From: Congeria kusceri
Lineage: Eukaryota; Mollusca; Bivalvia; Myida; Dreissenidae
NCBI GenBank assembly: GCA_027627225.1
Contig: CM051024.1
Location: 78,142,004-78,206,003, forward strand
Direction of reading: 5' to 3'
DNA length: 64,000 nt
In this document: positions 48,965 to 61,263 of the stretch, in pieces
How positions within the stretch are numbered: position 1 is the first letter of the stretch
How the letters are laid out: each line of letters begins with the position of its first letter
Position numbers and translations under genes: made by a program
Notes under the pieces: model-generated
What the model saw: only the letters and a program-made list of their open reading frames with translations
Database searches by the model: none
What the model was told of the DNA's origin: nothing

Positions 48965-49295
48965 TATTGAGTATTTTTTATTTATTTTTTATGTTTACAC
49001 CTTACACCAGGACGCTTCCATACCACACAGTTTAAGCCTATTGGACTGTATGTTGAATGTCTAAACGCCTTCTAACAAAATAACTGTACTGCAACTAAAT
49101 AATGTCATTGAAAAAAGAGATTTCTGGCAAGCAAGTTAAAGAATAAGCGAAAACTGCTCCTTTTCCCCAAAACTCAGAAAAAAGGTAATGATTGAAAAAC
49201 AAAAACAAAACTTTTAGGGTCGGCAGAAAAAATAGGGGGGTGGGTCTTTTAAGCGGAAACCAATAACTTTTTTACGCCTGATTGGCAATTTTACC
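48965..49295. mobile_element. MITE with TTTCCGCTTA repeats, copy C (partial)
   Basis: TTTTAAGCGGAAACCAATAACTT at 49247-49269 and TTTAAGCCTATTGGACTGTATG near 49030 match copies A and B. The left end is not clear. Confidence 0.5.
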
Positions 49296-49387
49296 ATTGT
49301 AACCTATTTCTAAATTGGAGGAAAAATACAAAAAAGATTCAATGATTCACAGGAATATTTCTACAGGGACACAACTCTAAAACATAT

Positions 49388-49641
49388 ACGGCGTGTCGTA
49401 GGAAAACCGGGCGTAATGCATGTGCGTAAAGTGTCGTCCCGGATCAGCCTGTGCAGTCCGCACAGGCTAATCCGGGACGACACTTTTCGCTTAAAGTGGA
49501 TTTATGTTTAGAAGAGACTTCCTTGAAACAAAAAATACTATAACAGCGGAAAGGGTCGTCGTGTGCGGACTGCACAGGCTAATCCGGGACGACACTTTAC
49601 GCATATGCATTAAGCACGGGTTTGCCACGTCACGACTCATA
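49388..49641. mobile_element. Palindromic MITE (CCCGGATTAGCCTGTG family), copy 5
   Basis: This copy has a near-perfect inner hairpin, TCGTCCCGGATCAGCCTGTG / CACAGGCTAATCCGGGACGA, and the ends GGCGTGTCGTAGGAAAACC and GTTTGCCACGTCACGACTC. Confidence 0.9.
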
Positions 49642-50664
49642 TAATTACTAGGGTGCCCAAAGTAATTTTTAAATACTTTACAACACTAACAGCCTCTGAA
49701 CAGATTAAAGTGACCCATTAATGATGAACCCGTGCAAAAGTGTTCTTTTATCGTCAGCAACTGTCATAGTATATTCGTGTTTTATAATCTTTTTCATAAT
49801 GTACTCGATTGCATAAGTAACATTTAGTCAAACGTTAACGTTTAAACATCTTGCATATGGAATATTAAACAATTAGCTATATTCAAGACATCCGGATCCT
49901 GGGACGAGGGGTGATCCAAAGGTTCGCGGACAATAACACATTAACCACCAGGTATCATTTAATATTGGCAATATATGTAGACCAGCCATTGCCGATCTTG
50001 AAATCATATCAAATATATTAATAGTATCGTTTCGTTATACCCGTGGTTCAATGTTCATCTTAAATGATCGTTCTAATACAATATTTTATTTAATTGTATT
50101 TAGTTATTCTATGATCAAGAAAATAATAAAGTAAGATCTGGTCAGAATATGAAACTCTGCGCAACCACAGATGGAAATCAGTCAATGTGATCAACCCCAT
50201 AACCTCGCCTAAATGGTCGAACTGCCATATGATACTCTGACATAGTTTATAATGAAATTATATAAATGTCTTATGTTAAATATAAACAACTCATACAAAT
50301 TTAAGTGAATAGACACTAGTGTAATGCAAAAATATATATTTCTTGACGATATACCGTTTTAAAGGGAGGTAATCGTACTACCTTAAAGGGAGATGATATC
50401 GCCCTTCTAAAATTAAACTCTTTGTATACAATTGATTTTAACTTTAAGCCATTGGCATAATGATATACGTACAGGTTTGCGGGAAAACCATACATAAGTT
50501 TTTTTTAATACATGCATCTAAGTTTGTCCGCGGAAAAACGTCACTTAAGAAATAAATGATGACGTCGGAGAGTAATTTTGTCAAAACGTTGAAGTTGTTG
50601 TTTTACCTTAGTAATGGTACGCACGTGTTAACGGCGCAATAGACAGAATACACAGCCAGCTCTT

Positions 50665-51010
50665 CTGTCATCACAAATGTCTTCTTGGCCCTCTCAAAAT
50701 CTCTTCGACAATCGCGCTGTTGTCAAATTTCTAGATGAATATGGGATAACACCAACCCGGACATTACATATAATGAAAGAGGCTGACAGAAATAGAGATG
50801 TGAAGCGAATGACATAAGGGATTTTGGGAGGGCCAAGAAGACATTTGTGATGACAGACGAGCTGGCCGGCCGCAGACGGCAAGTTTTCAGATTGACGTCG
50901 TTAGAATCCGATTGGCGCGTATCGGTTCAGGAGGTTTCTGACAAGACTGGATCAGGCTACGGTACTGTGCAGAGAATTTGTCGATCATTTATGAATACGG
51001 AATGTCATTA
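50665..51010 (+). pseudogene. Mariner-type transposase relic (N-terminal part)
   Basis: Across frames one sees AVVKFLDEYGITPTRTLHIM, a HKGFWEGQEDICDDRRAGRP block and RVSVQEVSDKTGSGYGTVQR. These match in order the first helix-turn-helix, the WHKRF...GRP linker and the second helix-turn-helix of mariner transposases. A stop replaces the Trp of WHK, and frame changes occur before and after the GRP block. The catalytic domain is absent. An inverted copy of 38 bp of the linker lies at its own left end (50665-50702). Confidence 0.75.
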
Positions 51011-51714
51011 CAGGTTAAAATTAAAGATTTCTAACTAATGCTACCAACAATGGGCGTGTCGATTTGATTGTTGGAAAACCCTTAGAACTTCTGTGATTGA
51101 AGTTTTAAGGGATTTCCAAAAATCAAATCTACTCTCAAATGTAGTCGTTTTAATGATTTTGAATTCAAGGAACAATAGAATTGGTATTTTATCAAGCTCT
51201 AAAAACTATTCGCATAAGTTATTTTACTTTACTACATGGATATGTTATGCTAAATTTCATGTATGGAATACCATAATGTATGGTTAATATAAACTAAGAA
51301 GCGTCCATTCGACCTTCGGCAGAATAAAACATTTTAATGCATTTGAGCTATACATTTTGTGATTTTGTTGATTATGCGCAGTTACCTCGGACTATTGTGG
51401 CTGAACTAGACAAGGAGACCCTCAGCCATCAGATATCATTGTCTGTGCGTTGAATATGGTGGTGTCTACATTGAGAAAATGTAACTTTTCATGACCTTAC
51501 CGTCACCTTTTGATGCACACGGATATAACGCGAAAATGTAATATCTACGTTTGAATCTTCTATATGAAGTTCATGTTTAACTATTTTAGCCATTTCTTGT
51601 GCATTTTGTCTCATCAAAGTTCTCTGGTTTTTGTCCTGTAAAAAATAATGATATGTCGAAAAGTAAAATCGATATTGACCTATCGAACTTTTGGATCGCC
51701 CTTACTCATACCCA

Positions 51715-53060
51715 GCAAGCAAGCCCATGTGGGCCCAATACCGGCTATAGATGGGCAAAAAATACAATACGGGTCCCATGTGGGTCCCAAATGATATTTG
51801 TGTGCCCATACCAGAGCCATATAGGTTCAAGAAAGGAAGCTCAAGTGGGTCCACTGCCAGTAAGCCCATATGGGTCCCAGCAAGTCACCCCGTGTGGGCA
51901 CGATATAGGTTTTACCTGGATTATATACCTCATGGGCCCAGTATGGGACCCATATGCATTATCTTGCCACTATAACAACCAGTACAGTATTGGCCCCATG
52001 TGGGTCCCATATGCATTATCTTGCCACTATAAAACCCAGATGGATCCAATTAAAGGAAACCCATATGGGTCCCTACTAGAAAGCCCATATGGGTTCCTGA
52101 AAGCAATTCAATATGGGCCCAAAATGGGCTATAGCTGGGCAAAAAATACAGTATGGGCCCCATGTGGGTCACAAATGATATTTGTGCCCATATCAGACTC
52201 ATATGGGTCCAAAAAAGGAAGCTCAGGTAAGTCCACTGCAAGTAAGCCATATGGGTCCCAGCAAGTCACCCTATGTGGGCATGACATGGGTTTTACCTGG
52301 GCTAATATACTTCATGGGCCTAGTGTGGTACCCATACGCATTATCTTGATACTATAGAACCCAGATGGGTCCAAGCAAAGTAAACCCATTTGGGTCCCTA
52401 CTTGAAAGCATATATGGGTCCCAGAAAGCAAGTCCCTATGGGCCCATTTTGGGCTACAGCTGGGAAAAAAATACAATATGGGCCCCATTTGGGTTCCGAA
52501 CTATATTTTTACCCATATCAGAAAGCTCATGTGGGTCCACTGCAGATAAGCCCATATAGGTCCAAGTAAGCCATCCCATGTAGGCACGATGTAAATCCCA
52601 AATAGTATACCACATGGGACCCAGTAAGCAAGCCCATATGAGTCCACCGCAAGCAATCACATGTGGGCAAGATATCTGCTTTACATTGGCTGATAAACTA
52701 TATAGGCCCAGTATCGTACCCATATGTTTTGTCTTACCACTACAAAACCCAGGAGAGCCCCAGTCCAGCAAACCCATATGGCTCCCAAGAAGAAAGCCCA
52801 TATGGGTCCCTGCAAGCAAGGCCATATATGGTCCAAGTATGGGCTACATCTGGGCAAACATACCATATAGGCCCAATGTGTGTCCCAAAAATGTTTTTTT
52901 ACCAATATCAGACCCATATGGGACCCAGAAAGCAAGTAAGCCCCTATGTTTTGCCCCTTTTAAAACCCAGGAAGGTCCCAGTCAAGCAAACCCATATGGG
53001 CTATATTTGAGAAAATATACCATATGGACCTAACGTTGGTCTCAAATGATATTTTTGCCC
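51715..53060. repeat. CCCATATGGGTCCC-rich satellite array, first block
   Basis: Dozens of CCCATATGGG, CCCATGTGGG and similar palindromic decamers sit at 20-40 bp intervals, joined by GGTCCCAGCAAGCAAG and GGGCTACAGCTGGGCAAAAA stretches. Superunits of about 450 bp can be followed. The frames it opens (WVPYGS-like repeats on both strands) look like by-products of the repeat. Confidence 0.88.
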
Positions 53061-53989
53061 ATATTAGTTCGATAAGTGAATAAAATGTTCAGTTAACATG
53101 TATTTTTAATTTGAGAATGCTACTGGATTGTAGCAAATTTGCAAGGCCAGTTCATTTAGTGGTTTCATTATTTTCATATCCACAGCTCTTAACCGTGTGT
53201 GTGATGTAATGGTACAGGATTATCTTGATAAAAGTCTACCATGTGTAATTTGGGGTGGACCGCCACTTGGTGATCTGTGATATTATCCGGTGTCAAAAAG
53301 CATCAATAATAAGTCCATACATCACTAGAAATGAGTTATCATATAAATGATATAACAGAGAAGCCACAAAAAATAATACATTTTACGAATAGCACAAACC
53401 CACTACTTATCCATAAATCTTTTTATGTTTTGTCCGTCCAACATTTATGTGAGTTTTGAGATAAAATGTCAGTAGTAATAGTTTAAATAAAGACTATTGG
53501 TACGATTGTGTTCTTTATATGCATTAAACAAATGTATGTTTGTATTTTATGACGGAATAAATAATTAAAAATGACCAGACAATTAATTGTTTTTCCCACA
53601 AACAAACGTAAGCAATTGTGTACCGTCTTATTAATGAATGTGCATTACAAGTCTTTGATAAGTAATTAATATGAAATTACATTACATCTCACACTAAATA
53701 ATATATTATGTATTATCGAATACAACGAACATGGAAATAAGAAATATAAAATCGACATGTGTTAATCATTAAATGCTTATTACTGCGTTATTATAAATTT
53801 CTTTAAATAAAACAAATTAATTAATCCCTATGGATCAAAAACAAACTGTGAGAACCTAACTGCATTAACATTTGATTTAACCATTTGAAAGACAAATACG
53901 CTAATATGTAATGGTATATATTTCATGAAGTTAATTAAATAAATACATTTTTAAGTTATTAAACGAAAATGCAATTTTGTAATTTACAG

Positions 53990-55360
53990 TGAACGTTATG
54001 GTGTGTCCTTTAATTATGTAGACGGTTCGCACCCAAATATTATTGTTTGCTGCTTTGGCGGTAACAAGGTTGAAGAGAGAGCAACTAGGCAAATGACGAA
54101 CGTGTCTAATCAAGTCCCTCATACAATCCTTGCCCTTGGTCGTAATGCAAACTGCTTTTCAGCAAATATCCAATACTGGGCATTCTTTACGGTGTGTTAC
54201 TTTTCTATATAATTTATAATAATTGGTATAACTGTAATGTAGAAACAAGTTCCAATGATAGGTGTATATGTTAATACATATCCTCGCCTTATTTAAAATT
54301 GTAATGTATCTTGATTCGCATGCATATCATAGACTTAATATTGACAGACCCGGTCTCGCGTAAAATATCAAATATTTTGGCTTCTATAATCAAAATAAAT
54401 GTTAACATTATTGTATAATTTACTTTGTCAACTTTTCTAAGGTATGGTTTAAACATAAATTGGTTGGTGTTCTGCAAAATGAGGTTTGTGTAAAACGCTT
54501 GAGAATCGCCAAACAGCATTCAAGGATATAATAATATTTTGCACATGAACTTCATTTCATAGCTTATCAAATTAGGTACTCGTATGTATCTTCGTATTAT
54601 AGTGGAATGCATAACATTGTCAATTCCAAACACAAACAGCCATTTAATACGTTTGTCTATATAGGAGTATTTTGCAAACTGATATGGCTGTGATTTGTAT
54701 GCCCCCGGCATCTTGATGTGAGGCATATAGTGATTGTCTTATCTGTCTGTCCGTCCCTCCGTCCGTCCGGATACAATGTTAAGTACATGTTACCGTCTCG
54801 CCTAGCACCAACACCGCTTGCTACAACGCATGCACAGTTGTTGCTTATGACCATTCCTTATCCAACTCTATCACCCAACATCACTTTGATATTGACCTCG
54901 ACCTAATTTGCACTGAAATTAATTCAAAAGTGCAATTTCTTGGTTAACTAGATTTTACCATTTCGTCTAGCACCAACACCGTTTACTACACACTGTGATA
55001 TTTACACAGTTGTTACTTATGACCGTTCCAAATCCATCCGTATCACCCAACCTCACTTTGACCTTGACCATGACCTAATTTGGACTAAGAAATGGGCTAT
55101 CCAGCACCAACCGGGGGCATGTGTGTTTATCAAACACAGAATCTTGTTTTATAACTTATAATTGTGATGTTTAGTTAAAATAACAATTATGCACTTGCAG
55201 TTTAAAAAAAAACATTGTGCGTATTGAATGTATTAAATGTACATGTAAAGCGGCACAGGATTTTTTGAGCTGAAATATATGTTGTTGTTTTTTCCTTCAG
55301 AAGCAGTCAAAAGAAATTTGTCCACTACAAGTCGAGGATTGCTACAATTTATGGCGCTAG
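53990..55360 (+). CDS. Candidate two terminal exons of an unrecognised gene
   Basis: A possible exon at 53990-54191 follows a TTGTAATTTACAG acceptor and ends ACG/GTGTGT. It encodes about 67 residues, including SFNYVDGSHPNIIVCCFGG and NQVPHTILALGRNANCFSA. It ends in phase 0. A second acceptor (TTTTTTCCTTCAG at 55300) opens in phase 0 onto EICPLQVEDCYNLWR and a TAG at 55358-55360. The joined piece has five cysteines and no domain I recognise. Its 5' end needs two bases from an upstream exon that I could not find. The agreement of phases and two good acceptors is the only support; it could be a relic or chance. Confidence 0.33.
54698..55121. mobile_element. Small ATGCCCCCGG-ended element with TGACCTTGACC motifs
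   Basis: Ends TATGCCCCCGGCATC and ACCGGGGGCATG are inverted. Inside are a GTCCGTCCCTCCGTCCGTCC run and two units with GCACCAACACCG and TTTGACCTTGACCATGACC. It resembles the longer element at 36857-37680 with the AGGTCA-like motifs reversed. Confidence 0.65.
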
Positions 55361-57089
55361 AAGGAAAGAAATGGACTTTGAAATATTAAATGAATGACTA
55401 TATTGTTGTAATCTACCGAGATAAATTAAGGGCATAACTAAAATCTGTTAATGGTGAAGTTCATGAAAAAATACAACAGTGCACGAACAACAGTGCGGGC
55501 TTACCAGAGATGAGAGGAAGTTGAGCCAATTTGTGATAATCACAGATTGCATGTAGTGTTGTGCCAGAATGTGTTAACTCGGGATTTAAAAAAATACTCT
55601 GGCTGTGCTACTATTTTGACCTTATTTATAACGATAATGCTTCCAGTAATTACTTGAATTAATTTACAGAAGAATGTGACTGCAAAAGAGAAAGGAAACG
55701 AAGGACCTTGTACCAATACAACATGTATTGAGAAGCTTCCACACCAGTAGATTTGCAAAATAATAGTGATCGTTCTGATTTTTGGGGGGAAAACATTTAT
55801 GAGATAACTAATAATTTCAATTTGCCAGTAAATTACTTTCGCCAACTGAAGATAAAACCAGTTCTCTGAATGAGGTCAAAATTATCAATTTTTGAAGAAA
55901 ATTGCTTACTTTCTGTATCAGTGGATATGACATTGTTTGATTTTTTTTTTTATATTAGTCAGTGTAATTTACTTTACCGGAATAATTAATAAATTTTGTA
56001 TCAGGGCTTTTTTTAGCTGATTTTATAGCCGTTACTGGGTATTATTCCCAATAGCAAAAAATATCTTTTTTTCCCAAATCCAGTGCCAATTGATGGTTTG
56101 ACTTCAAGGTGTTTCGAAATAAGAGGCGTTAAGTGTAGAAATAATGAATGTTGAAGTTGTAATTACTATTTTACTGATTTGTTGTTGTTCAGAACATTCT
56201 ATTTTATGTAGTTTTATCAATAAATTGTTCAAATTTGATTAATCAAACAATTATACTTTTCCCCAATTTTAGGTAAATTGACGCTAAAATTCCAAATTTC
56301 ACGGGTATATGATACTTTCTTTCAATTGTTTCATTGCAATGTATTACAGTTATAAGTTGTTCCTTGTGGATAAATAAACACAAAATGAACAGAACTGGTT
56401 ACTGCTCTAAATATGATATTGAAAGAACTATTTCAGCAGCTGCATGTATAACTTCCCCTTTCTGATAAGGCCCAAACAAAATTGTGTGATTCGGGCAACG
56501 ATCTCAAAAATGTTTTATAGCGATTGAGTTTTTTATTTATTTTAAAGACACATTTCGGTCCAAAAACATTGAAAACAAACAAAAATCTGACGAATACGGC
56601 TTTCATGGAACAATTGTTGCTAAAATATTTAGCGTCGCGGGGTTCTTGTTAGGTAGGGTCGGGTTGCCAGAAACACAGATTTTTTTATTTTGGCCTAACG
56701 TTTTTAAACGCTAGTGTAGTACTAGAAAGAACTGACATATTTGATGTTGTTTTTCTTCAAGTTGAGAATGTGTTGACGTTTTATGTTGTTCAAGATAATA
56801 TTATTCATATCATATATAATTATTTACATATGGGGAATAAAGCATTTTGGTAATAATTGTATATTGAACATGTTTTGCAAATTGTAAGATTCCTTTTTGC
56901 TGTACAAAAAATGATAAAATCTACATTCATGATTCCATTCATAAATTTAAATGTTTGCCTAATCAGCCCAAGAGATTCTACTGTGCCAAAAAAATTGTTT
57001 TACATTTCGGTGTTCAGTTTGGTTTTTTCTCATAATTACAGGAATGGGCACTGACTTTGAACTGTAATTATTGTGTTTGTTTTTTTTAA
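55361..57089. other. Stretch with no recognised gene
   Basis: AT-rich sequence. A fragment near 56645-56700 (GGTAGGGTCGGGTTGCC) is the reverse of repeat sequence near 32950-32990, so it is probably transposon debris. I see no supported exon. Confidence 0.5.
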
Positions 57090-57093
57090 TTAA

Positions 57094-57610
57094 AGGGACC
57101 TGTTCACAGATTGACGAATTGACAATTTTTCAACTTTTTGTTACCGATTCCAAAAATAAAAGAACAGTGTATACAATGAGCAAAATAACACTACGGACCA
57201 AGAAATATACAGTAAAAACCGTTTCTTTTATGAGTAATCAGTTGAAATTGATTAAATTATAAAGTGTTTGTAACGCTAAACGATGGAATAATTTGGAGTG
57301 TTTCTGTTGTTTTCGTTGAAACTGTTGACATCACGTGGAAAACTTACATAAAGTAAATAATTCAGGGCGAAATACAGAATTTTGAATGGCCGAAATACAG
57401 AAGTTTGAATGGCCGAGTGGTTAAGGCGATAGCCTTTAAATATGAAGGTCCCGGGTTTGAACCCCGGTGGGAACTTTTTTTTTTCTTTTTTATTTCTAAA
57501 TACTTTTCTTGTTATTACACTTGAGTTTTTAGTTCCAATGCTTAAATGTGTCAAGTTAATACATATAATGGCATACTTAAAAAAGGCGACAATCTGTGAA
57601 CAAGTGCCCT
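57094..57610. mobile_element. TTAA-flanked 517 bp MITE containing a tRNA-like Pol III unit
   Basis: The ends AGGGACCTGTTCACAGATT and (inverted) AGGGCACTTGTTCACAGATT are flanked by TTAA (57090-57093 and 57611-57614), as expected of Kolobok- or piggyBac-type cut-and-paste elements. Inside, at about 57409-57475, is a tRNA-like segment followed by a T run. No transposase is encoded. Confidence 0.82.
57409..57475 (+). ncRNA. tRNA-like sequence with A and B boxes and T-run terminator
   Basis: TGGCCGAGTGGTTAAGGCG is a strong A box of Leu/Ser tRNA type and GGGTTTGAACCCCGGT is a strong B box with T-arm pairing. A run of nine T follows at once, as a Pol III stop. The acceptor stem is poor and the anticodon arm is AT-rich (TTTAAATA), so a working tRNA is unlikely; it is a Pol III promoter-like relic within the MITE. 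Confidence 0.6.
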
Positions 57611-58439
57611 TTAAACCTCAGGGAATACCAGCTGGATCTAGACAATGTTGTTTGCCAGTTAAGTTGTTGATGCAAGTACTTTTTGAAATGTTTTAAAACC
57701 GGATTGAGTAATGTTCACTTGCTGTTAATATTTACAAGGCAGTGCTTTGTAGATAACTTACTATGCAAACTTCATGTTGATTTTAACATTATTTTAGATA
57801 CATTAAGACATAATTATTTGTTTTAAATAGTTTGCCATTACTTAAGTTTTGCATTAAACTCTATGTTTATTTTAATACGCACCCATTTTTAATCCCTTAT
57901 AAGGACATGGATATAATAATTGCAAGTATATTATGCAAGGTACATTAGACATACATGTAGATCTCGATATGCTTATTTGAACATCTGTCTTAAATGATGC
58001 ATTTGTGTTCTTGTACTATAGTTAAAATATTCTGTTTTGTCAAGTATACGGATTAGGATAAATAGCTTGTTTAACAACATGATGTTAAGTGTTTTATTAT
58101 CAATACATTAATAACTTACACCAACTTAAAGCTTTGATGATATGGTCCAAATTATACTCCAAATAATATGCCATTTGTTAAGTGTTGGTTGTTGTAAAGC
58201 TTTATCTGACAGACATGGGATCGTCAAGAAGAATACAATGTTAGCAGGACTATAGACTGGAAAGCTACATGTGGCCATTAACAGCCTATATTTGTATTGT
58301 CCTGTCTATGAAGTTTGACAACCAAAGAATGTTACACACAGCTTCGCAACAACTACCTCTGTATAAGTGACAAATTATTAAGAAAAGCATGTTTGGTGTT
58401 TTCATTAAAGATTTTTCAGGTTTTCCCTTCAGGACCAAT

Positions 58440-59190
58440 CTGTGTTGCAACCAATATGGGACCCATGCAAATCCTGGTTGCACTTTTTCCGGTGGGGCCC
58501 ATGTGGGTCTCCCAACAAGGTCCCATGTTGAGACCACATGGGTCCCATGGTAGACCCATACTGTAACCCATATGGTATCCACGTAAATCTTGGTTGAACT
58601 TTTTGGGGTGGGGCCCATGTGGGTCTCCCATCAAAGTCCCATCTAAGTTTGCCCATAATGGTCCCATGTTGAGACCACATGGGTCCCACTTAAGACCCAT
58701 ATTGTAACCCATATGGGACCCACGTAAATCCCGGTTGCACTTTCTGGGGTGGGGTCCATGGGGGTCTCGCATTAAGGTCCCATCTGTGTTTGCCCATAAT
58801 GGTCCCATGTCGAGATCACATGGGTCCCATTTAAGACCCATATTGTAAGCCATATGGGACCCACGTAAATTCCGGTTTCACTTTCTGGGGTGGGGCCCAT
58901 GTGGGTATCCCATCAAGGTCCCATCTGTGTTTGCCCATTATGGACCCACGTAAATCCCGGTTGCACTTTCTGGGGTGGGGCCATGTGGGCCTCCCATCAA
59001 GGTCCCATCTGTGTTTGCCGATTATGGTCCCATGTTGAGACCGCATGGATCCCATTTAAGACCCATATTGTAACCCAAATGGGACCCACGTAAATCCCGG
59101 ATGCACTTTCTGGGGTGGGGCCCATATCGGTAGCCCACATGGGGCCAATTTATAAACCCTCAAGGGGCCTATATGGGTCTTATCTGGGCT
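58440..59190. repeat. CCCATATGGG-rich satellite array, second block
   Basis: About five units of 120-150 bp with CCATATGGGACCCACGTAAA, TTGCACTTTCTGGGGTGGGG, CCCATGTGGGTCTCCCATCA and GTCCCATGTTGAGACCACAT. Its right edge (TCTGGGCTTGCTTGATTGG) is the inverse of the left edge of the first block (CCAGCAAGCAAGCCCA). The two blocks therefore belong to one family in opposite orientation. Confidence 0.88.
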
Positions 59191-60857
59191 TGCTTGATTG
59201 GTAGTACGTGTCACTTACTCATAGAAGATTCACGTATTACAGACTGATTGAATCAAGTCAAACACAAGGTGTTGACAGAATTGAAAACACATTTATCTAT
59301 TCTTCGTACTTTGGTTTTATACTACAAATGTTAACTGCTCTGACAGTTTTGTCTGGCTAAAAATTAGACTATCGTGTTTGTTGCTCATTTCTGAAAGTGT
59401 TAACATGTGTCACCCACTGATTGCTTGTCTAAAATTAGACAGAAATATAATCTTTATTACAATAAGTATTTAATTTGCGTTAAAGAAAGAGGTACATAAT
59501 ATATTTAAAAATGGATCTGTGAATTTTAACTTGCAAAGGTCGAACAATGATTAAAATAATAAAATTGCATTGCATCAAAGAAACAAGAACGACACACGAA
59601 CCAATTAATTAGGCATCAGTTAGCGCTGACGCAATCACTATTCTATGTCTTCGTTTCCTACTCGCGGTCGTATCTTATTTATGTAGAAATCATAACGTTA
59701 ATTTTGTTGATGACCAGCGAATTTAACATTGTATGTTCTAACTTAATATCCAATTTACAACTGGAACGTGCATACATATTCCTACAGCCACTTCGTGTAT
59801 AGTTTTTCTGTATAGATATTAAGAATCCATATACAGCCAACACTGCGTTCATAATTTAATATAAATGGTGATCACCTGGAAATTGTGAGATCCTGATCTT
59901 CAACACAATACAATAATTGTGTAGATTTCGTTAAAAGGACAATGGCTACGCGGTTCCACCTGGCAAGGACACTCACAAGTCCCAGTGTGCAACATGATTT
60001 CGTTTTAGACGAGTGCAATTATCTGTAGAACGTTAGCAAACCCACAAATAAAATTGCATTTCATTTTAAAATAACAAACAAATCAATATGGTGTAATTTG
60101 AAGCAAACATTTACATGCATAAAAATATGCAATTACAGTAAGAAAGTGATTAAAGTTTATCTGATTAAGTTAGTATTAAATAATATAATAATATATTCAA
60201 TATATTATAAAATATAAATAAATTCAAAATAGGGTAGGTTTCTTGACATATGATCAACACTGTGTATGTATTTATATAGCCTTATAATGCTGAGCCGAGT
60301 ATGCTTTATAGTGCCACTGAATTTTCCACCAGAAATTTCGTATAATAGAGAACTTTTCTCAACTTTTTTCAATGAGTTCGTGCTGGTATTTGCAATCCGC
60401 TGGTTCAAATGTCCGTCAAAAATGTAGCGATTTATTGCGCACGTCTCAATAACGGACAACTTCGTCGGATACATGGAATAGTCCTCATTAAATTTCGTTT
60501 GTTCCGTGTTTTTAATGGAAGAACAAAGTTAGAAAATGCAGTCGCAAAACGGAGATATGGAATATTGGCCTAAAACAAATGTGCAGATTGACTATTTCCA
60601 CCGATGAAACAAAAGGCAGAAAACATAAATAAACAGAAACAAATAACGTTTTAACAAATTGTTGCGAATTAGAGAGTGAAATAGTTGTTTTCGTTGATAT
60701 TCTTCGAAACGTTTTGTAACATATTTATACAGATCTTGAAAATCGGAGAGTATTGTAATTACTGTTTACCAAAATTCGATCATATACAGCACTTAAAGCT
60801 ACTGAAAAAGGCGCCTAATGTAACAAATAAATAAAACTATGTTGCGGTCCACATATA
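59191..60857. other. Stretch with no recognised gene
   Basis: AT-rich sequence. A 90-residue minus-strand frame at 60205-60474 has no family motif or exon-like borders. Nothing else is supported. Confidence 0.5.
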
Positions 60858-61235
60858 TTAAATGTTATACCAATATAAAATTATTTATGTCATTGGACTA
60901 GTCCTTTTCGTTAATTTCATACTTTTCGCTCTTTATTTACTTACTTATATTACTTAAACTGGTTTATACTGTCACGTGACAGAGATCATCCAATTTTAAT
61001 TATTTTCAGTTAGCGTGGTTTTATATTTGATATATATGCGCTTTAAATTGGACATTTTGTGTGTTTATCTTCTTCATCAAGGTGTTTATTTGAGTTTTTT
61101 CGATTACTAACTACTTTTGCTATCGTGATACACATATAACGTGTGAGCGGCGACCCTGTGCTCTTCTTAATTGGCTTGTATTTGGCGACCAATCAGTACT
61201 TTTCCACTGCGGTTGGTGGATTCTCACTTACTTCA

Positions 61236-61263
61236 TAGTCTCGCGAGATTCAAGATGGCGGCC
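61236..61263 (+). promoter_or_regulatory. TCTCGCGAGA palindrome next to AAGATGGCGGC
   Basis: TCTCGCGAGA sits 8 bp before AAGATGGCGGC. In animal housekeeping promoters the first is a known activator motif and the second resembles a YY1/initiator-type element that spans the start codon. Both lie immediately 5' of the SGNH frame, so they probably formed its core promoter and start. Confidence 0.5.

Noticed and set aside
51599..53033. Long plus and minus open frames with WVPYGS- and MGPMW-like repeats
   Set aside because: Both strands and several frames are open over the same CCCATATGGG satellite, which is expected of the repeat composition rather than of a gene.
53185..53270. Possible exon (VCDVMVQDYLDKSLPCVIWG) upstream of the unknown exon pair
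   Set aside because: It has an acceptor-like start, but no donor leaves the two-base phase needed to join the exon at 53990.
60205..60474. 89-residue minus-strand frame
   Set aside because: No family signature, no splice context and AT-rich composition; a chance frame is the simpler reading.
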